Source of the DNA: Lentilactobacillus kribbianus
GTDB taxonomy: Bacteria > Bacillota > Bacilli > Lactobacillales > Lactobacillaceae
Assembly (NCBI RefSeq): GCF_013184075.1
Contig: NZ_JABEQQ010000001.1
Span: 620,001 to 684,000 of the forward strand
Direction: 5' to 3'
DNA length: 64,000 nucleotides
Below, in pieces: positions 43,296 to 51,918 of the stretch. The translations under genes and the position numbers were made by a program. The notes under the pieces are model-generated. The model was not told the origin of the DNA. It saw only the letters and a program-made list of their open reading frames with translations, and searched no databases. Positions within the stretch are counted from its first letter, which is position 1. Each line of letters starts with the position of its first letter.

Positions 43296-43437
43296 TATTA
43301 TGTATCTCCTAATTATTAATTGATCTAATCATATCATACAGTTAAAGCAATCATTACAGATACTGGCTAGCAATGTTTAAGGTTGGTCACAACTTATCTT
43401 AAATCGGCTTCGACCTTCAATTAGCTTATCTAGTTAC

Positions 43438-43484
43438 AAAAAAGAGATAGTGACAAAATATTTTTGTCGAACTATCTCTTTTTT
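43438..43484. terminator. Near-perfect palindromic hairpin, bidirectional terminator-like
   Basis: AAAAAAGAGATAGT pairs with ACTATCTCTTTTTT, with an inner GACAAAA/TTTTGTC stem. It lies between genes and does not directly follow one on either strand. Confidence 0.7.
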
Positions 43485-43563
43485 AAGTTATAATTTCGCT
43501 AATTCCCGGAGGACTCAGAACTCTAAGAAATTGGCTTCATCCAAGCTATTCTTTCACCTAACT

Positions 43564-43612
43564 AAAAAATCACCAATAGCAATCCTGTTAGATTGAACTA
43601 TTAGTGATTTTT
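43564..43612 (-). terminator. Rho-independent terminator of the MFS-DUF4811 operon
   Basis: Arms AAAAATCACCAATAG and CTATTAGTGATTTTT around a loop; read leftward the hairpin is followed by a T-run. Confidence 0.8.
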
Positions 43613-43652
43613 CTGTTAATGCTCAATAATAAAATTAGTTGAAAGCAGCACT

Positions 43653-44396
43653 CTATCTACTTTGATCCATATCCAACAATTTTTGTTTTTGCTTATCCAT
43701 TGCAGCCGCCGTCACCTTAGCCACAATTTGCTTTTGCAATGCTTTTTGTTGTTCAGGAGTCATCGTTGGATTCTTTTGCATTGCTGCCATCATTTGTTGC
43801 TTAATCACAGCCTGCATTTGTTGTTTTTGCGCTGCCTGTTGTTTTTTACTAGTCTTAGCTTGCTTTTGCAATGACTTGGCTTGCTTTGCAGTTAAGACCA
43901 CATAATTGTCCGGCAATTCAAACGTGTTGGTCCGGGATTTATAAACGGAGCCATCCCCTAAACCAGCAAATAATAACTTATAGAACTGATTCTTGTAGAC
44001 ATATTGCTTAGTCTTAGTGACTAGCTTAGCTTCTGTCCCAGTAATGTGCTTGTACTTGTTAGTAGTATGAACATCAGTTTGCGTATGCTTAGTTTTACTT
44101 TCATGCGGTAATTTATAAACGACAATTTTTTCGTCTTTGGTACCCAATTTTTGTTCCACTAACATGTTCATGTCCATTTGTTTGATAGAACTAACGGGCT
44201 TAATCAACTTAGTAGTCGTTTTAGTTTCTAATTTCATTCCCCAATTCCAGCTATCAGCCGCCGTAATGGCCACTAAAGAAAAGACTAATAGGGCAAAGGA
44301 AACAACGTATAAAATAACTCGAACGATGCCACGTTGCATGACCACGTAAGAGACGATGAATAAAAGGGCGCTAATAATAATTAATGCTAGAGCCAT
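43653..44396 (-). CDS. DUF4811-domain membrane protein, partner of MFS exporter
   Basis: A 247-residue protein with two N-terminal membrane segments (ALALIIISALLFIVSYVVM and VILYVVSFALLVFSLVAI), an extracytoplasmic beta-rich part, then a C-terminal coiled, extremely Gln/Lys-rich tail (about residues 175-247, for example KQAKTSKKQQAAQKQQMQ). It matches the DUF4811 family of Lactobacillales, which is habitually encoded next to a 14-TM drug exporter as here. Its ATG overlaps the MFS stop by one base (TAATG), so the two are translationally coupled. Probably an accessory subunit of the pump; mechanism unknown. Confidence 0.82.
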   Translation of the reverse strand: MALALIIISALLFIVSYVVMQRGIVRVILYVVSFALLVFSLVAITAADSWNWGMKLETKTTTKLIKPVSSIKQMDMNMLVEQKLGTKDEKIVVYKLPHESKTKHTQTDVHTTNKYKHITGTEAKLVTKTKQYVYKNQFYKLLFAGLGDGSVYKSRTNTFELPDNYVVLTAKQAKSLQKQAKTSKKQQAAQKQQMQAVIKQQMMAAMQKNPTMTPEQQKALQKQIVAKVTAAAMDKQKQKLLDMDQSR

Positions 44397-45862
44397 TATT
44401 TGTCACCTCCAACAGTAGTTTGTTTTTGTTTCAATAGGTATGATAATCCCCAACCAATCAAACAGAACACTACAGCGATCGCAAATGCAGCTGAATAACC
44501 GTTTAAGACGGCATTTTGAGCGCCTTCCTTATAAGCGAGGGGGTTATTATGAAGCACATGTTTAGCTGGCATATCATCTTTAGTAACGTTAGTTAAGACA
44601 CTAATTAAGATGGCAGTTCCCACTGAACTGGCTACTTGCCGAGCAGTGTTGTTAACGGCAGTACCGTGACTGATCATGGTGTTAGGTAAAGCATTCATCC
44701 CGGCAGTTGAAGTTGGCATCATAACCATCCCGACTCCGAGCATTCGAATACAATAAGTCACAATAATGAAGAGAAGTGGTGTTTCTTTAGTTAAGAATAA
44801 GAATGGAATGGTACCTAAGGTAAGTAAAATCATTCCGGCGGTAGCTAAATGCTTAGCCCCATATTTATCAAACAAACGTCCGGTAATTGGACTGGCAATC
44901 CCAATCATCAAGGCCCCTGGTAATAATGTTAAACCAGATTCTAGTGCGGAATCGCCCCGGATAGTTTGCAAATAAATTGGCAATACCATTTCCACACCTA
45001 CCATCGCCATGTTAACGTCTGATGATAAAATAGCGGAAATCGTAAAGTCTCTAGTCTTAAAGACACGTAATTCCAAGAAGGGATTTTCTAAGTGAAGTTG
45101 ACGATAAACGAAAATGATAATCGCAACGATCCCAATTAAAATTGGGAAGATAACAGTTGGATCGCCCCAACCATTATCCCCAACTTGAGAGAATCCATAA
45201 AGTAGTAAACCAAATCCTAAAGTAGATTCAGCTGCTGACAGCCAATCAAGATTAGATTTTCTAGTTGGTAATACTTTTTTATTGAAGATTAAACCAATTA
45301 CTAAGGCAAAGATTGTAAATGGAATCAAAGTACTAAACAAGGCACGCCAGTTGTAATTATCAATTAACCAACCAGAAAGAGTTGGACCAATGGCAGGAGC
45401 TAAACCAATGGCTAGCCCCATCATTCCCATGACCGAACCACGGCGATCAGGTGGATAAATTGAAAGTAAGACGGTTTGGGCTACTGGCATTGCAATTCCG
45501 GCACCGACAGCCTGAATTACCCGAGCGGCAAGAAGCACCCCAAAGCTAGGAGCCACCCAAGCTAGAATTGAACCGATTAAGAAAAAGCCCATCGCGGTAT
45601 TGAACAAAAGACCACTACCATAACGGCTAATTAACCAAGCGGAAATTGGAATCATGACCCCGTTGACCATCATGTAGCCAGTCGTAAGCCATTGAACTGT
45701 AGAAGTGGAAACATCAAATGCATCCATTAATGTAGGATAAGCAGTAGCAAGCATGGTACTACTTAACACTGACATGAATAAACCTAAAATAATCGCAACC
45801 ACCATCATGGTTCGATTATAGGGTTTACCATTGGCATCAAGTGTTTTTTGATTATCAGCCAT
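44396..45862 (-). CDS. MFS multidrug exporter, DHA2 (EmrB/QacA/LmrB-like) family
   Basis: A 488-residue membrane protein with about 14 hydrophobic segments, a proton-driven drug exporter. Motifs include AYPTLMDAFDVSTSTVQW in the first loop, GAGIAMPVAQTVLL with motif C-type GLAIGLAPAIGPTLSGWLID, and late AVNNTARQVASSVGTAI. It is cotranscribed with the DUF4811 gene and divergent from a MerR-type regulator gene. A palindrome TGTCA-N7-TGACA overlaps the -35 of its strong promoter, so it is probably repressed or controlled by that regulator. ATG start; read leftward its ribosome site is AAAGGGG. Confidence 0.9.
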   Translation of the reverse strand: MADNQKTLDANGKPYNRTMMVVAIILGLFMSVLSSTMLATAYPTLMDAFDVSTSTVQWLTTGYMMVNGVMIPISAWLISRYGSGLLFNTAMGFFLIGSILAWVAPSFGVLLAARVIQAVGAGIAMPVAQTVLLSIYPPDRRGSVMGMMGLAIGLAPAIGPTLSGWLIDNYNWRALFSTLIPFTIFALVIGLIFNKKVLPTRKSNLDWLSAAESTLGFGLLLYGFSQVGDNGWGDPTVIFPILIGIVAIIIFVYRQLHLENPFLELRVFKTRDFTISAILSSDVNMAMVGVEMVLPIYLQTIRGDSALESGLTLLPGALMIGIASPITGRLFDKYGAKHLATAGMILLTLGTIPFLFLTKETPLLFIIVTYCIRMLGVGMVMMPTSTAGMNALPNTMISHGTAVNNTARQVASSVGTAILISVLTNVTKDDMPAKHVLHNNPLAYKEGAQNAVLNGYSAAFAIAVVFCLIGWGLSYLLKQKQTTVGGDK

Positions 45863-45901
45863 ATTGTATATGCCCCTTTTCTTTTTAAGATAACGTTTAG
45901 T

Positions 45902-45942
45902 ATATTAACGCTCACAAAAATGTTTGTCAACATATTTGACAA
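45902..45942 (-). promoter_or_regulatory. MFS exporter promoter with GlnR-like operator
   Basis: Leftward TTGACA (45925-45930), 17 bp, TAATAT (45902-45907). TGTCA-N7-TGACA at 45925-45941 (arms TTGTCAA/TTGACAA) covers the -35 and fits TGTNA-N7-TNACA, the consensus of GlnR/TnrA-type MerR proteins. Confidence 0.75.
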
Positions 45943-45977
45943 TGATGCCGTTTTCAGTAACAAAGTTGGTGAAAAAG

Positions 45978-46006
45978 TTGCCACCCATGATAGAATTTGT
46001 TATAGT
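45978..46006 (+). promoter_or_regulatory. Promoter of the MerR-type regulator gene
   Basis: TTGCCA (45978-45983), 17 bp, TATAGT (46001-46006); predicted start about 40 nt before the ATG. Confidence 0.6.
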
Positions 46007-46051
46007 GATTCTTCGTAAAGCGAATTATTAATAGAAACGAGTGACGAAAGA

Positions 46052-46495
46052 ATGGATAACCCAATTGGCAAGTTTATTGATACGGACAATTTAATATTTG
46101 GTATTGGTCAAGCAAGCAAAATCACGGGAGTTTCGGCTCGTTCTTTACGTTACTGGGAAAGCCAAGGTTATATTGAAACTTTGGACTCAGATAATGCGAA
46201 AGATAAGAAAACTTCCCGGCAATATGATATTAAAAATTTGGTGAAAATCTTTCACATTAAACACTTCCAAGATGAAGGTTACACGCTTCAAGCGGCAGTG
46301 GAAAAAGCATCCGAGTTTCGTAAACAATTACCAATTATCAAGACTTTTATGCGTGAACAAATTCAAGACATTAAAGTAGAAGATGATCATGGCGTGATTG
46401 ATTTTGGTTATAGTGATGCCAGCAAAAAACAGCGGGTTTACGGTATTGTGACGGAATCAGGACAGACTTATTTTGAAATTAAAGACGTTGAATAA
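46052..46495 (+). CDS. MerR-family (GlnR-like) transcriptional regulator
   Basis: A 147-residue regulator with a MerR winged helix at about residues 15-85: FGIGQASKITGVSARSLRYWESQGYI, then a wing with SRQYDIKNLVKIFHIKHFQDEGYTLQAA. No cysteine metal ligands are present, so it is not a metal sensor. The divergent MFS-DUF4811 operon carries a GlnR-like palindrome in its promoter, the likely target. ATG start; the ribosome site (GAAACGAGTGACG) is modest. The effector is unknown, presumably a toxic compound exported by the pump. Confidence 0.85.
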   Translation: MDNPIGKFIDTDNLIFGIGQASKITGVSARSLRYWESQGYIETLDSDNAKDKKTSRQYDIKNLVKIFHIKHFQDEGYTLQAAVEKASEFRKQLPIIKTFMREQIQDIKVEDDHGVIDFGYSDASKKQRVYGIVTESGQTYFEIKDVE

Positions 46496-46539
46496 ACATC
46501 AGTGGTAATACTGTTTAGGTATTATTAACTGATGTTTTT
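46494..46539 (+). terminator. Rho-independent terminator
   Basis: AAACATCAGT and GTAATAC arms pair with GTATTA and ACTGATGTTT around TGTTTAG, then TTTT. Confidence 0.85.
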
Positions 46540-46651
46540 ATTTATAAAAATGTAGAATAGCGAAAATATTTAGCCGTGAAACTGGACACGCCCGGAATGT
46601 TTCGGTATACTTGTTTCTATACTGTCTGAATTATTAAAGAGGGGGACTATC

Positions 46652-47869
46652 TTGTCATCACAAGTTAAAAGAGCCATTTTTGTTTTAATTTTAAGTAGTT
46701 TTCTGGTGTGCCTTGGGATGAGTTTGATTTTCCCAGTTATGCCATTTATTAAAAATGAACTTCATTTTTCTGCCCTAGATATGGGAATCATGAATTCATT
46801 ATTTGCGTTTGCCCAATTGATTGGGTCACCAATTATTGGTCGTATTTCAGATAAATCCGGCCGTAAAGTAGTTTTAGTAATTGGTTTGCTATTATTCGTA
46901 GTGGCCGAGTCATTGTTTGCTTTAACTAACTCATTGATCGTGATGGATATTTCACGGACCATCGGTGGACTTTCAGCAGCGATGGTGGTGCCGACTTCAA
47001 ATGCGTTAGCAGCTGATATTACCACACCTGGGCAACGGGCCAAGGTAATTGGTTGGTTATCAGCAGCCTTTAGTGGTGGTTTGATTCTAGGCCCTGGTAT
47101 CGGTGGGGTATTAGCTCGCTCTAGTTATAAAACGCCATTTTGGTTTGCGGCTACATTGGGCTTATTAAGTGTTATCTGTTTGGCCATTATGTTACCGTCA
47201 GACAAGAAGTTAAAGCAATTGCGTACGTCCACTAAACCAGCCATTGCTAAGATGAAATCAGATACTAATTTCTGGCAAGATTCATGGAAATTGCTGAGTG
47301 GACCAATGGGCTTATTGTTTATTTTGATCCTAGTCTCTGCCTTTGGATTGGTTAGTTTTGAAAGTATTTATAGTCTTTACGTTAATGAAGTTCATCATTT
47401 TACGATGGCTAATATTGCCTTGGTCTTAACGTTAAACGGAATTATCTCGTTATTATTCCAGATTTTATTGTTTAACCGAATGGTGATTTTGTTAGGTGAA
47501 AAACGATTAATTCGGTATTGCTTCTTTTTTGCCTTTTTGGGAACGGCCTGGATCATGGTGGCTCACCAAAAATGGGCAGTTATTATAGCTACCTTACTAG
47601 TCTTTACGGCGTTTGATTTAATTCGGCCGGCAATTACCACCTTACTAACAAAGGCCAGTTTGACGGATCAAGGATTAGTGAACGGTTTGAATATGTCTTT
47701 AACCAGCGTGGGAAATATCATTGGCCCAATCCTATCAGGGGCTTTGCTAGATTACAATTACCACTATCCATATTTCGTTGTGATTGTCTTCATGCTGATC
47801 TCATTCTTCTTAACTTACAAAATTCACCGCGCGCCAACTAATAACAACCAGGAACCAACTGAAAACTAA
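46652..47869 (+). CDS. MFS drug exporter, DHA1 type (12 TM)
   Basis: A 405-residue membrane protein with 12 hydrophobic segments. DHA1 features are SLIFPVMPFIKNEL in TM1-loop, motif A GRISDKSGRKVVLVIG and motif C-like AAFSGGLILGPGIGGVL. Proton antiport of drugs is likely; substrate unknown. The start is TTG at 46652 with AGAGGGGG six bases before; no ATG fits. It is monocistronic with its own terminator, lying between two other efflux systems. Confidence 0.88.
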   Translation: MSSQVKRAIFVLILSSFLVCLGMSLIFPVMPFIKNELHFSALDMGIMNSLFAFAQLIGSPIIGRISDKSGRKVVLVIGLLLFVVAESLFALTNSLIVMDISRTIGGLSAAMVVPTSNALAADITTPGQRAKVIGWLSAAFSGGLILGPGIGGVLARSSYKTPFWFAATLGLLSVICLAIMLPSDKKLKQLRTSTKPAIAKMKSDTNFWQDSWKLLSGPMGLLFILILVSAFGLVSFESIYSLYVNEVHHFTMANIALVLTLNGIISLLFQILLFNRMVILLGEKRLIRYCFFFAFLGTAWIMVAHQKWAVIIATLLVFTAFDLIRPAITTLLTKASLTDQGLVNGLNMSLTSVGNIIGPILSGALLDYNYHYPYFVVIVFMLISFFLTYKIHRAPTNNNQEPTEN

Positions 47870-47876
47870 GCTGAAA

Positions 47877-47907
47877 ATGCCGCTATTAACGTAGCGGTAT
47901 TTTTTTA
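47877..47907 (+). terminator. Rho-independent terminator
   Basis: TGCCGCTA (47878-47885) pairs with TAGCGGTA (47892-47899), then a run of T. Confidence 0.85.
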
Positions 47908-47914
47908 TTATCTA

Positions 47915-47944
47915 AATGACTACTTAGTCATTAAATCGTATAAT
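47915..47944 (+). promoter_or_regulatory. ABC operon promoter with TetR-type operator
   Basis: AATGACTA-CT-TAGTCATT (47915-47932) is a perfect palindrome that includes a -35-like ATGACT (47916-47921), 17 bp before the consensus -10 TATAAT (47939-47944). The operon's own TetR gene is the obvious candidate repressor. Confidence 0.72.
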
Positions 47945-47983
47945 CAAGGCAAAATTAGAAAGTAACATTGAGGAGGTTTTTTT

Positions 47984-48901
47984 ATGGCAACAGTTCCAGT
48001 CTTAAAAGTTGAGCATTTACAAAAGTCGTTTGGTAAGTTTCAGGCACTAAAAGACATTAATTTAGATTTACAACCAGGAGAGGTATTAGGCTTTATTGGA
48101 CCAAACGGAGCGGGGAAATCTACTACGATTCGAACTATTCTCGGATTGATTAAAGCGTTTAGTGGAACGGTTAAAGTATTTGGCAAGAATGCTTGGTCGG
48201 ATGCAGTTGCCATTCACCAACAGTTGGCCTATGTACCGGGGGATGTTTATTTGTGGCCCAACTTAACTGGTGGTCAAACAATTGATTTACTATTGAAATT
48301 ATCACACCAAAAACATAATGCCCGAACTGACGAATTAATCAAAGAATTTGAATTGGATGTGACTAAAAAGAATCGGACTTATTCTAAGGGTAATCGGCAA
48401 AAGGTAGCCTTGATTGCGGCTTTATCTACGGATGTGCCATTATATATTTTTGATGAACCAACTTCAGGACTGGATCCACTTAACGAACAAATTTTTCAAA
48501 ATGCAGTGGAAAAATTAAAACAAGCTGGTAAGAGTGTATTGTTATCTAGTCATATTTTGTCCGAAGTGGAAAAAATGGGTGACAAGATTGCAATAATTCG
48601 TCAAGGAACCATTATTGAAACAGGTACGTTAGCTTCAATGCAACATTTAACTCGAAACCAAGTGTCTGTAATCACTAAACAACCATTGACTGATTTAGAC
48701 CAGGTGACTGGGATTCATCAATTAACGTTGCAAAATAATCAATTAGAAGCTAACTTCACGTTGGATAGTGATGCTACGACAGATGTTATGAACTATTTGG
48801 CTCAACACCAGATTGTCCATTTGAAGACAACTCCACCAACCTTAGATAATTTGTTTTTACGTTACTATGAAGATAACGGAAAGTCTGGTGATACTAAATG
48901 A
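47984..48901 (+). CDS. ABC exporter ATPase
   Basis: A 305-residue ATPase with Walker A GPNGAGKST, signature YSKGNRQKVALIA (a variant lacking the canonical SGG), Walker B LYIFDEPTSGLDP and switch His in LLSSHILSEVE, plus a C-terminal extension typical of drug-exporter ATPases (NatA/BcrA type). It powers the membrane protein encoded next, whose ATG overlaps its stop by four bases. ATG start with GAGGAGG. First gene of a four-gene operon controlled by a TetR palindrome. Confidence 0.9.
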   Translation: MATVPVLKVEHLQKSFGKFQALKDINLDLQPGEVLGFIGPNGAGKSTTIRTILGLIKAFSGTVKVFGKNAWSDAVAIHQQLAYVPGDVYLWPNLTGGQTIDLLLKLSHQKHNARTDELIKEFELDVTKKNRTYSKGNRQKVALIAALSTDVPLYIFDEPTSGLDPLNEQIFQNAVEKLKQAGKSVLLSSHILSEVEKMGDKIAIIRQGTIIETGTLASMQHLTRNQVSVITKQPLTDLDQVTGIHQLTLQNNQLEANFTLDSDATTDVMNYLAQHQIVHLKTTPPTLDNLFLRYYEDNGKSGDTK

Positions 48902-50508
48902 AGCCCTTTGCAGAAACCAGATTATTATTAGTCGCTAATTTTCGTCGTGATATTAAAAAAATTATTATTTGGTTAGTTGGTCTAGCTGGTCTCTTTGTGG
49001 CAGTGGCTTATAAGTTTGAAGGCCTGTATGGTTCACGCCAACAAATTGAAACGATTGTGACCACTTTAAAATCTAAAGCGATGGTATCGTTATTTGGCCC
49101 ATTACCCCATGTTAATCATTTAACGACCGCTATTATTTTCGCTGGAGAAATGTTGATTTTTTGGTCCATTTTCATGGTGATATTTAACATTACCTTGGCG
49201 ATTGGGGCCACAAGAGTCCCAGAAGAAGAGGGACTTACTGAAATGTTGCGAGGGGGTCATCCCGTCGGACGTCAGGCCCCTTTACTAGCAGCCATTCTTG
49301 AAATTAGCATTGTGGACTTAGTCTTTTTTGTAATTACTGGTGTAGGCACCCAACTAGCAAATTTACCTGGAGCTAACTCCATGGGTACCTGGTTATTGGC
49401 AGCGGCTTTGAGTATTGTAGGCTGGGCTTTTGGAATGTTTACCTTGGTATTAGCACAGTTATTTAATGATTCTAAAAACGCAACTATGGTTAGCTACCTT
49501 TTATTTGGTATTACTTACTTAATGCGAATGATTAGTGATGTCAGTGACCAACAATTAACCTGGTTGTCACCATTAGGTTGGGTGGAAAAAACCAGTATTT
49601 ACGTCAATAACAACTGGTTACCGATTGGTTTGTATTTGGTTTTCGGTGGGTTTGCATTGATGATTGCACTGGCTTTAAATGCTAATCGAGATATTGATGC
49701 TGGTCTAGTAGCGGTCAAGCCCGGTAAAGCCACTAATCGCTTTTTGCGAGGACCGCTGAGCTTGTTGGTATGGAACCAAAAAACTACTAGTTTAGGTTGG
49801 ATCATTGGAGTAGCTCTTTTAGGTGCTAGCTACGGTTCTATCTTTGATAGTATTGGTAAATTAGTGAATGATTCACCCGTAATTCGTCAAGTTTTAGGCA
49901 CTGGTGGGGTGATGCACGCTCAAAAATTACAATTATTATCATTTATCGGTATTTTAAGCATGGTTTTTGCGTTACTTGGAATTCTGGCTGGAGGAATGGT
50001 CACTAATCGCCTTTACGCTGATGAAACCCGAGGTTACTTAGAACTAGTGAGTGTCAAACCCGTTCATCGTACTACTATGATTTTAATTCCAGTCAGCTAC
50101 GGTATTGTTTTAGCTGAATTAGTGCTTATCGCTGCCATGTTTGGCATGCAAGCGGCCGGCAATGCGGTCTTAAAACACCCATTGGCCGCTAAGTATTTTT
50201 GGCAATCAATTCTTGCCATGACTCCTACGGTGCTTTTATTTCTGGGTATTTTAACGTTATTTGTCGGAGCAATGCCTAAGTTACGTTCGTTGACGTGGTT
50301 ATATCTAGGCGTGGCCTTTGTTATTTCTTATTTTGGTAAACTATTGAAGTTACCGGATTGGGGTTTAAAAGTATCCCCATTTTATTGGTTCCAAAAAGTA
50401 CCAGTTAAAACTACCGATTGGACAGCTTGGTGGGTAATTTTAATAATTGCTTTGGTCTGTCTTTTAGGCGGAGTTATTGGGTATAATAAACGTGACTTAA
50501 GAAATTAG
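48898..50508 (+). CDS. ABC exporter permease, large 12-TM polyketide-antibiotic exporter type
   Basis: A 536-residue membrane protein with about 12 hydrophobic segments in two halves (TMs to about residue 260, then LLVWNQKTTSLGWIIGVALLG and six more). This duplicated ABC-2 layout is that of tetronasin-type antibiotic exporters. Conserved-looking loops are RVPEEEGLTEMLRGGHPVGR and the second-half counterpart ADETRGYLELVSVKPVHRT. ATGA overlap with the ATPase gene and RBS overlap with the tetR gene show a tight operon. Substrate unknown. Confidence 0.87.
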   Translation: MKPFAETRLLLVANFRRDIKKIIIWLVGLAGLFVAVAYKFEGLYGSRQQIETIVTTLKSKAMVSLFGPLPHVNHLTTAIIFAGEMLIFWSIFMVIFNITLAIGATRVPEEEGLTEMLRGGHPVGRQAPLLAAILEISIVDLVFFVITGVGTQLANLPGANSMGTWLLAAALSIVGWAFGMFTLVLAQLFNDSKNATMVSYLLFGITYLMRMISDVSDQQLTWLSPLGWVEKTSIYVNNNWLPIGLYLVFGGFALMIALALNANRDIDAGLVAVKPGKATNRFLRGPLSLLVWNQKTTSLGWIIGVALLGASYGSIFDSIGKLVNDSPVIRQVLGTGGVMHAQKLQLLSFIGILSMVFALLGILAGGMVTNRLYADETRGYLELVSVKPVHRTTMILIPVSYGIVLAELVLIAAMFGMQAAGNAVLKHPLAAKYFWQSILAMTPTVLLFLGILTLFVGAMPKLRSLTWLYLGVAFVISYFGKLLKLPDWGLKVSPFYWFQKVPVKTTDWTAWWVILIIALVCLLGGVIGYNKRDLRN

Positions 50509-50518
50509 GAGGATGATG

Positions 50519-51169
50519 ATGGCTAAACGATTGCCAAAGGATCCCCAGAAACAAACCGCAATTTTAACCGCCGCGATGCATGAATTTGCGCAAAATGGTT
50601 ATCAGGCTAGTACCGATGCGATTGCCAGTACGGCCAATGTTTCCAAAGGTTCCGTATTTCGTTATTTTAAAAATAAAGCCGCTTTGTATGAGGCTGCAGT
50701 GGACTTAGCAGTTGCCAACTTACAGGATAATCTTGACTATACGGTGTGGACTGATTCCGATGATTTAGTAAGCATGATTTTGCGCGCCACTAAGTATAAG
50801 ATTGAGTTATCACAACGGTTTCCGGATGAGTTTGCGTTATTGCTGGCGGTTTATCAAAATAGTCAAGCTATTCCCAATGATCTGCGCCAAAAGGTCTTTG
50901 CCGTTTTTGATCATTGGACGCAGGAAAATATTAATCAGATGGTTGACCCGGTTATTAGTCATTTGGATTTACGACCAGATCTAGATCCGATGGAGGTTCG
51001 GCGATTATTATCGATGATGATGAACCAGATTTTATTGATGGCGCAACAGTATCTAAGACAACACCCAGAAGTGAAAACCATTGATGAAATGGACGAGTTA
51101 ATCAGTAAAATTAAGAGCTATATGGATATGATTGAACACGGCGTGGTGCAACCTAAGGAGAAGGATTAG
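50519..51169 (+). CDS. TetR-family transcriptional regulator
   Basis: A 216-residue regulator with an N-terminal TetR helix-turn-helix (ILTAAMHEFAQNGYQAS, then IASTANVSKGSVFRYFKNKAAL) and a helical ligand domain. Three ATG codons stand in a row (50513, 50516, 50519); the AGGAGG at 50507-50512 is best placed for the third. It is the third gene of the ABC operon and probably represses it through the palindrome at 47915-47932. Its stop TAG is directly followed by the ATG of the next gene. Confidence 0.88.
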   Translation: MAKRLPKDPQKQTAILTAAMHEFAQNGYQASTDAIASTANVSKGSVFRYFKNKAALYEAAVDLAVANLQDNLDYTVWTDSDDLVSMILRATKYKIELSQRFPDEFALLLAVYQNSQAIPNDLRQKVFAVFDHWTQENINQMVDPVISHLDLRPDLDPMEVRRLLSMMMNQILLMAQQYLRQHPEVKTIDEMDELISKIKSYMDMIEHGVVQPKEKD

Positions 51170-51799
51170 ATGAAGACGGAATGGCGAAAAACTGAAAAAG
51201 CATTGTATTTACCCAAGGCTAAGCCGGAATTAGTAACGGTACCAGCCCAACAATTCATTATTGTGACGGGTACCGGTAATCCTAATGAACCGGTGTTTGC
51301 GGAGCGAGTGGGTGCCCTTTACTCGGTGGCCTATGCTCTAAAAATGGGGTTAAAGCAAGATCCCACTAATGAACACCCAGATTTTACGGTTTACCCATTA
51401 GAAGGATTATGGAGTAGTACTACTAAACCGACAGCGAACCAACCGATTGATAAAAGTCAGCTAATTTATCAAATCATGATTCGCCAACCTGAGTTTGTGA
51501 CTGCCGCAATGTTTCAAGCCGCAGTGGCTAAAACGGCAGTGAAAAAACCAAACTCCTATCTGAAGGAACTAAAATTAGAAACCATTACGGATGGTGACGT
51601 GGTCCAGATATTACACGTGGGAACTTATGATACGGAAGCCACTACGTTTGCGATTTTAAATGAATATTTAGCAGCCAATCACTTGCAACAACGGCCATTA
51701 AACGGCTACATTCATCGAGAAATCTATCTATCAGATCCGCGCCGGATCGCACCAGAAAAACAAAAAACGGTGTTACGAATTGGAGTTAACCCTAAATAA
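51170..51799 (+). CDS. GyrI-like small-molecule-binding protein
   Basis: A 209-residue soluble protein of the GyrI-like (SOUL/AraC-effector-binding) family. It opens with YLPKAKPELVTVPAQQFIIVTGTGNPN, has the central FTVYPLEGLWSST, and ends with the typical GDVVQILHVGTYDTEATTF and GYIHREIYLSDPRR segments. Relatives bind hydrophobic drugs in a two-repeat beta-barrel, some hydrolyse cyclopropanoid toxins. It starts at the base after the tetR stop, so it belongs to the ABC efflux operon and may sequester the exported compound. Confidence 0.85.
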   Translation: MKTEWRKTEKALYLPKAKPELVTVPAQQFIIVTGTGNPNEPVFAERVGALYSVAYALKMGLKQDPTNEHPDFTVYPLEGLWSSTTKPTANQPIDKSQLIYQIMIRQPEFVTAAMFQAAVAKTAVKKPNSYLKELKLETITDGDVVQILHVGTYDTEATTFAILNEYLAANHLQQRPLNGYIHREIYLSDPRRIAPEKQKTVLRIGVNPK

Positions 51800-51800
51800 T

Positions 51801-51841
51801 AATTAAAGCCACTTATCGGGTAGGTAAGTGGCTTTAATTTG
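51801..51841 (+). terminator. Rho-independent terminator of the ABC-TetR-GyrI operon
   Basis: AATTAAAGCCACTTA (51801-51815) pairs with TAAGTGGCTTTAATT (51825-51839). Confidence 0.88.
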
Positions 51842-51918
51842 CGACAATTAGTCCAGCAAGAGGTTACAATATAAGTAATAATAACTCGTTTGGTAACTGC
51901 GTGAGAAAGGTGATTAAG

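Larger units (their letters stand above)
43296..43652. other. Intergenic region with two terminator-like hairpins
   Basis: It holds a near-perfect 46-nt palindrome (43438-43484), a block of about 80 bp containing GGAGG but no gene, and the terminator of the DUF4811 gene (43564-43612). The middle block can be read as short peptides in both directions but none has a proper start, so it may be the remnant of a repeat or insertion element. Confidence 0.45.
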
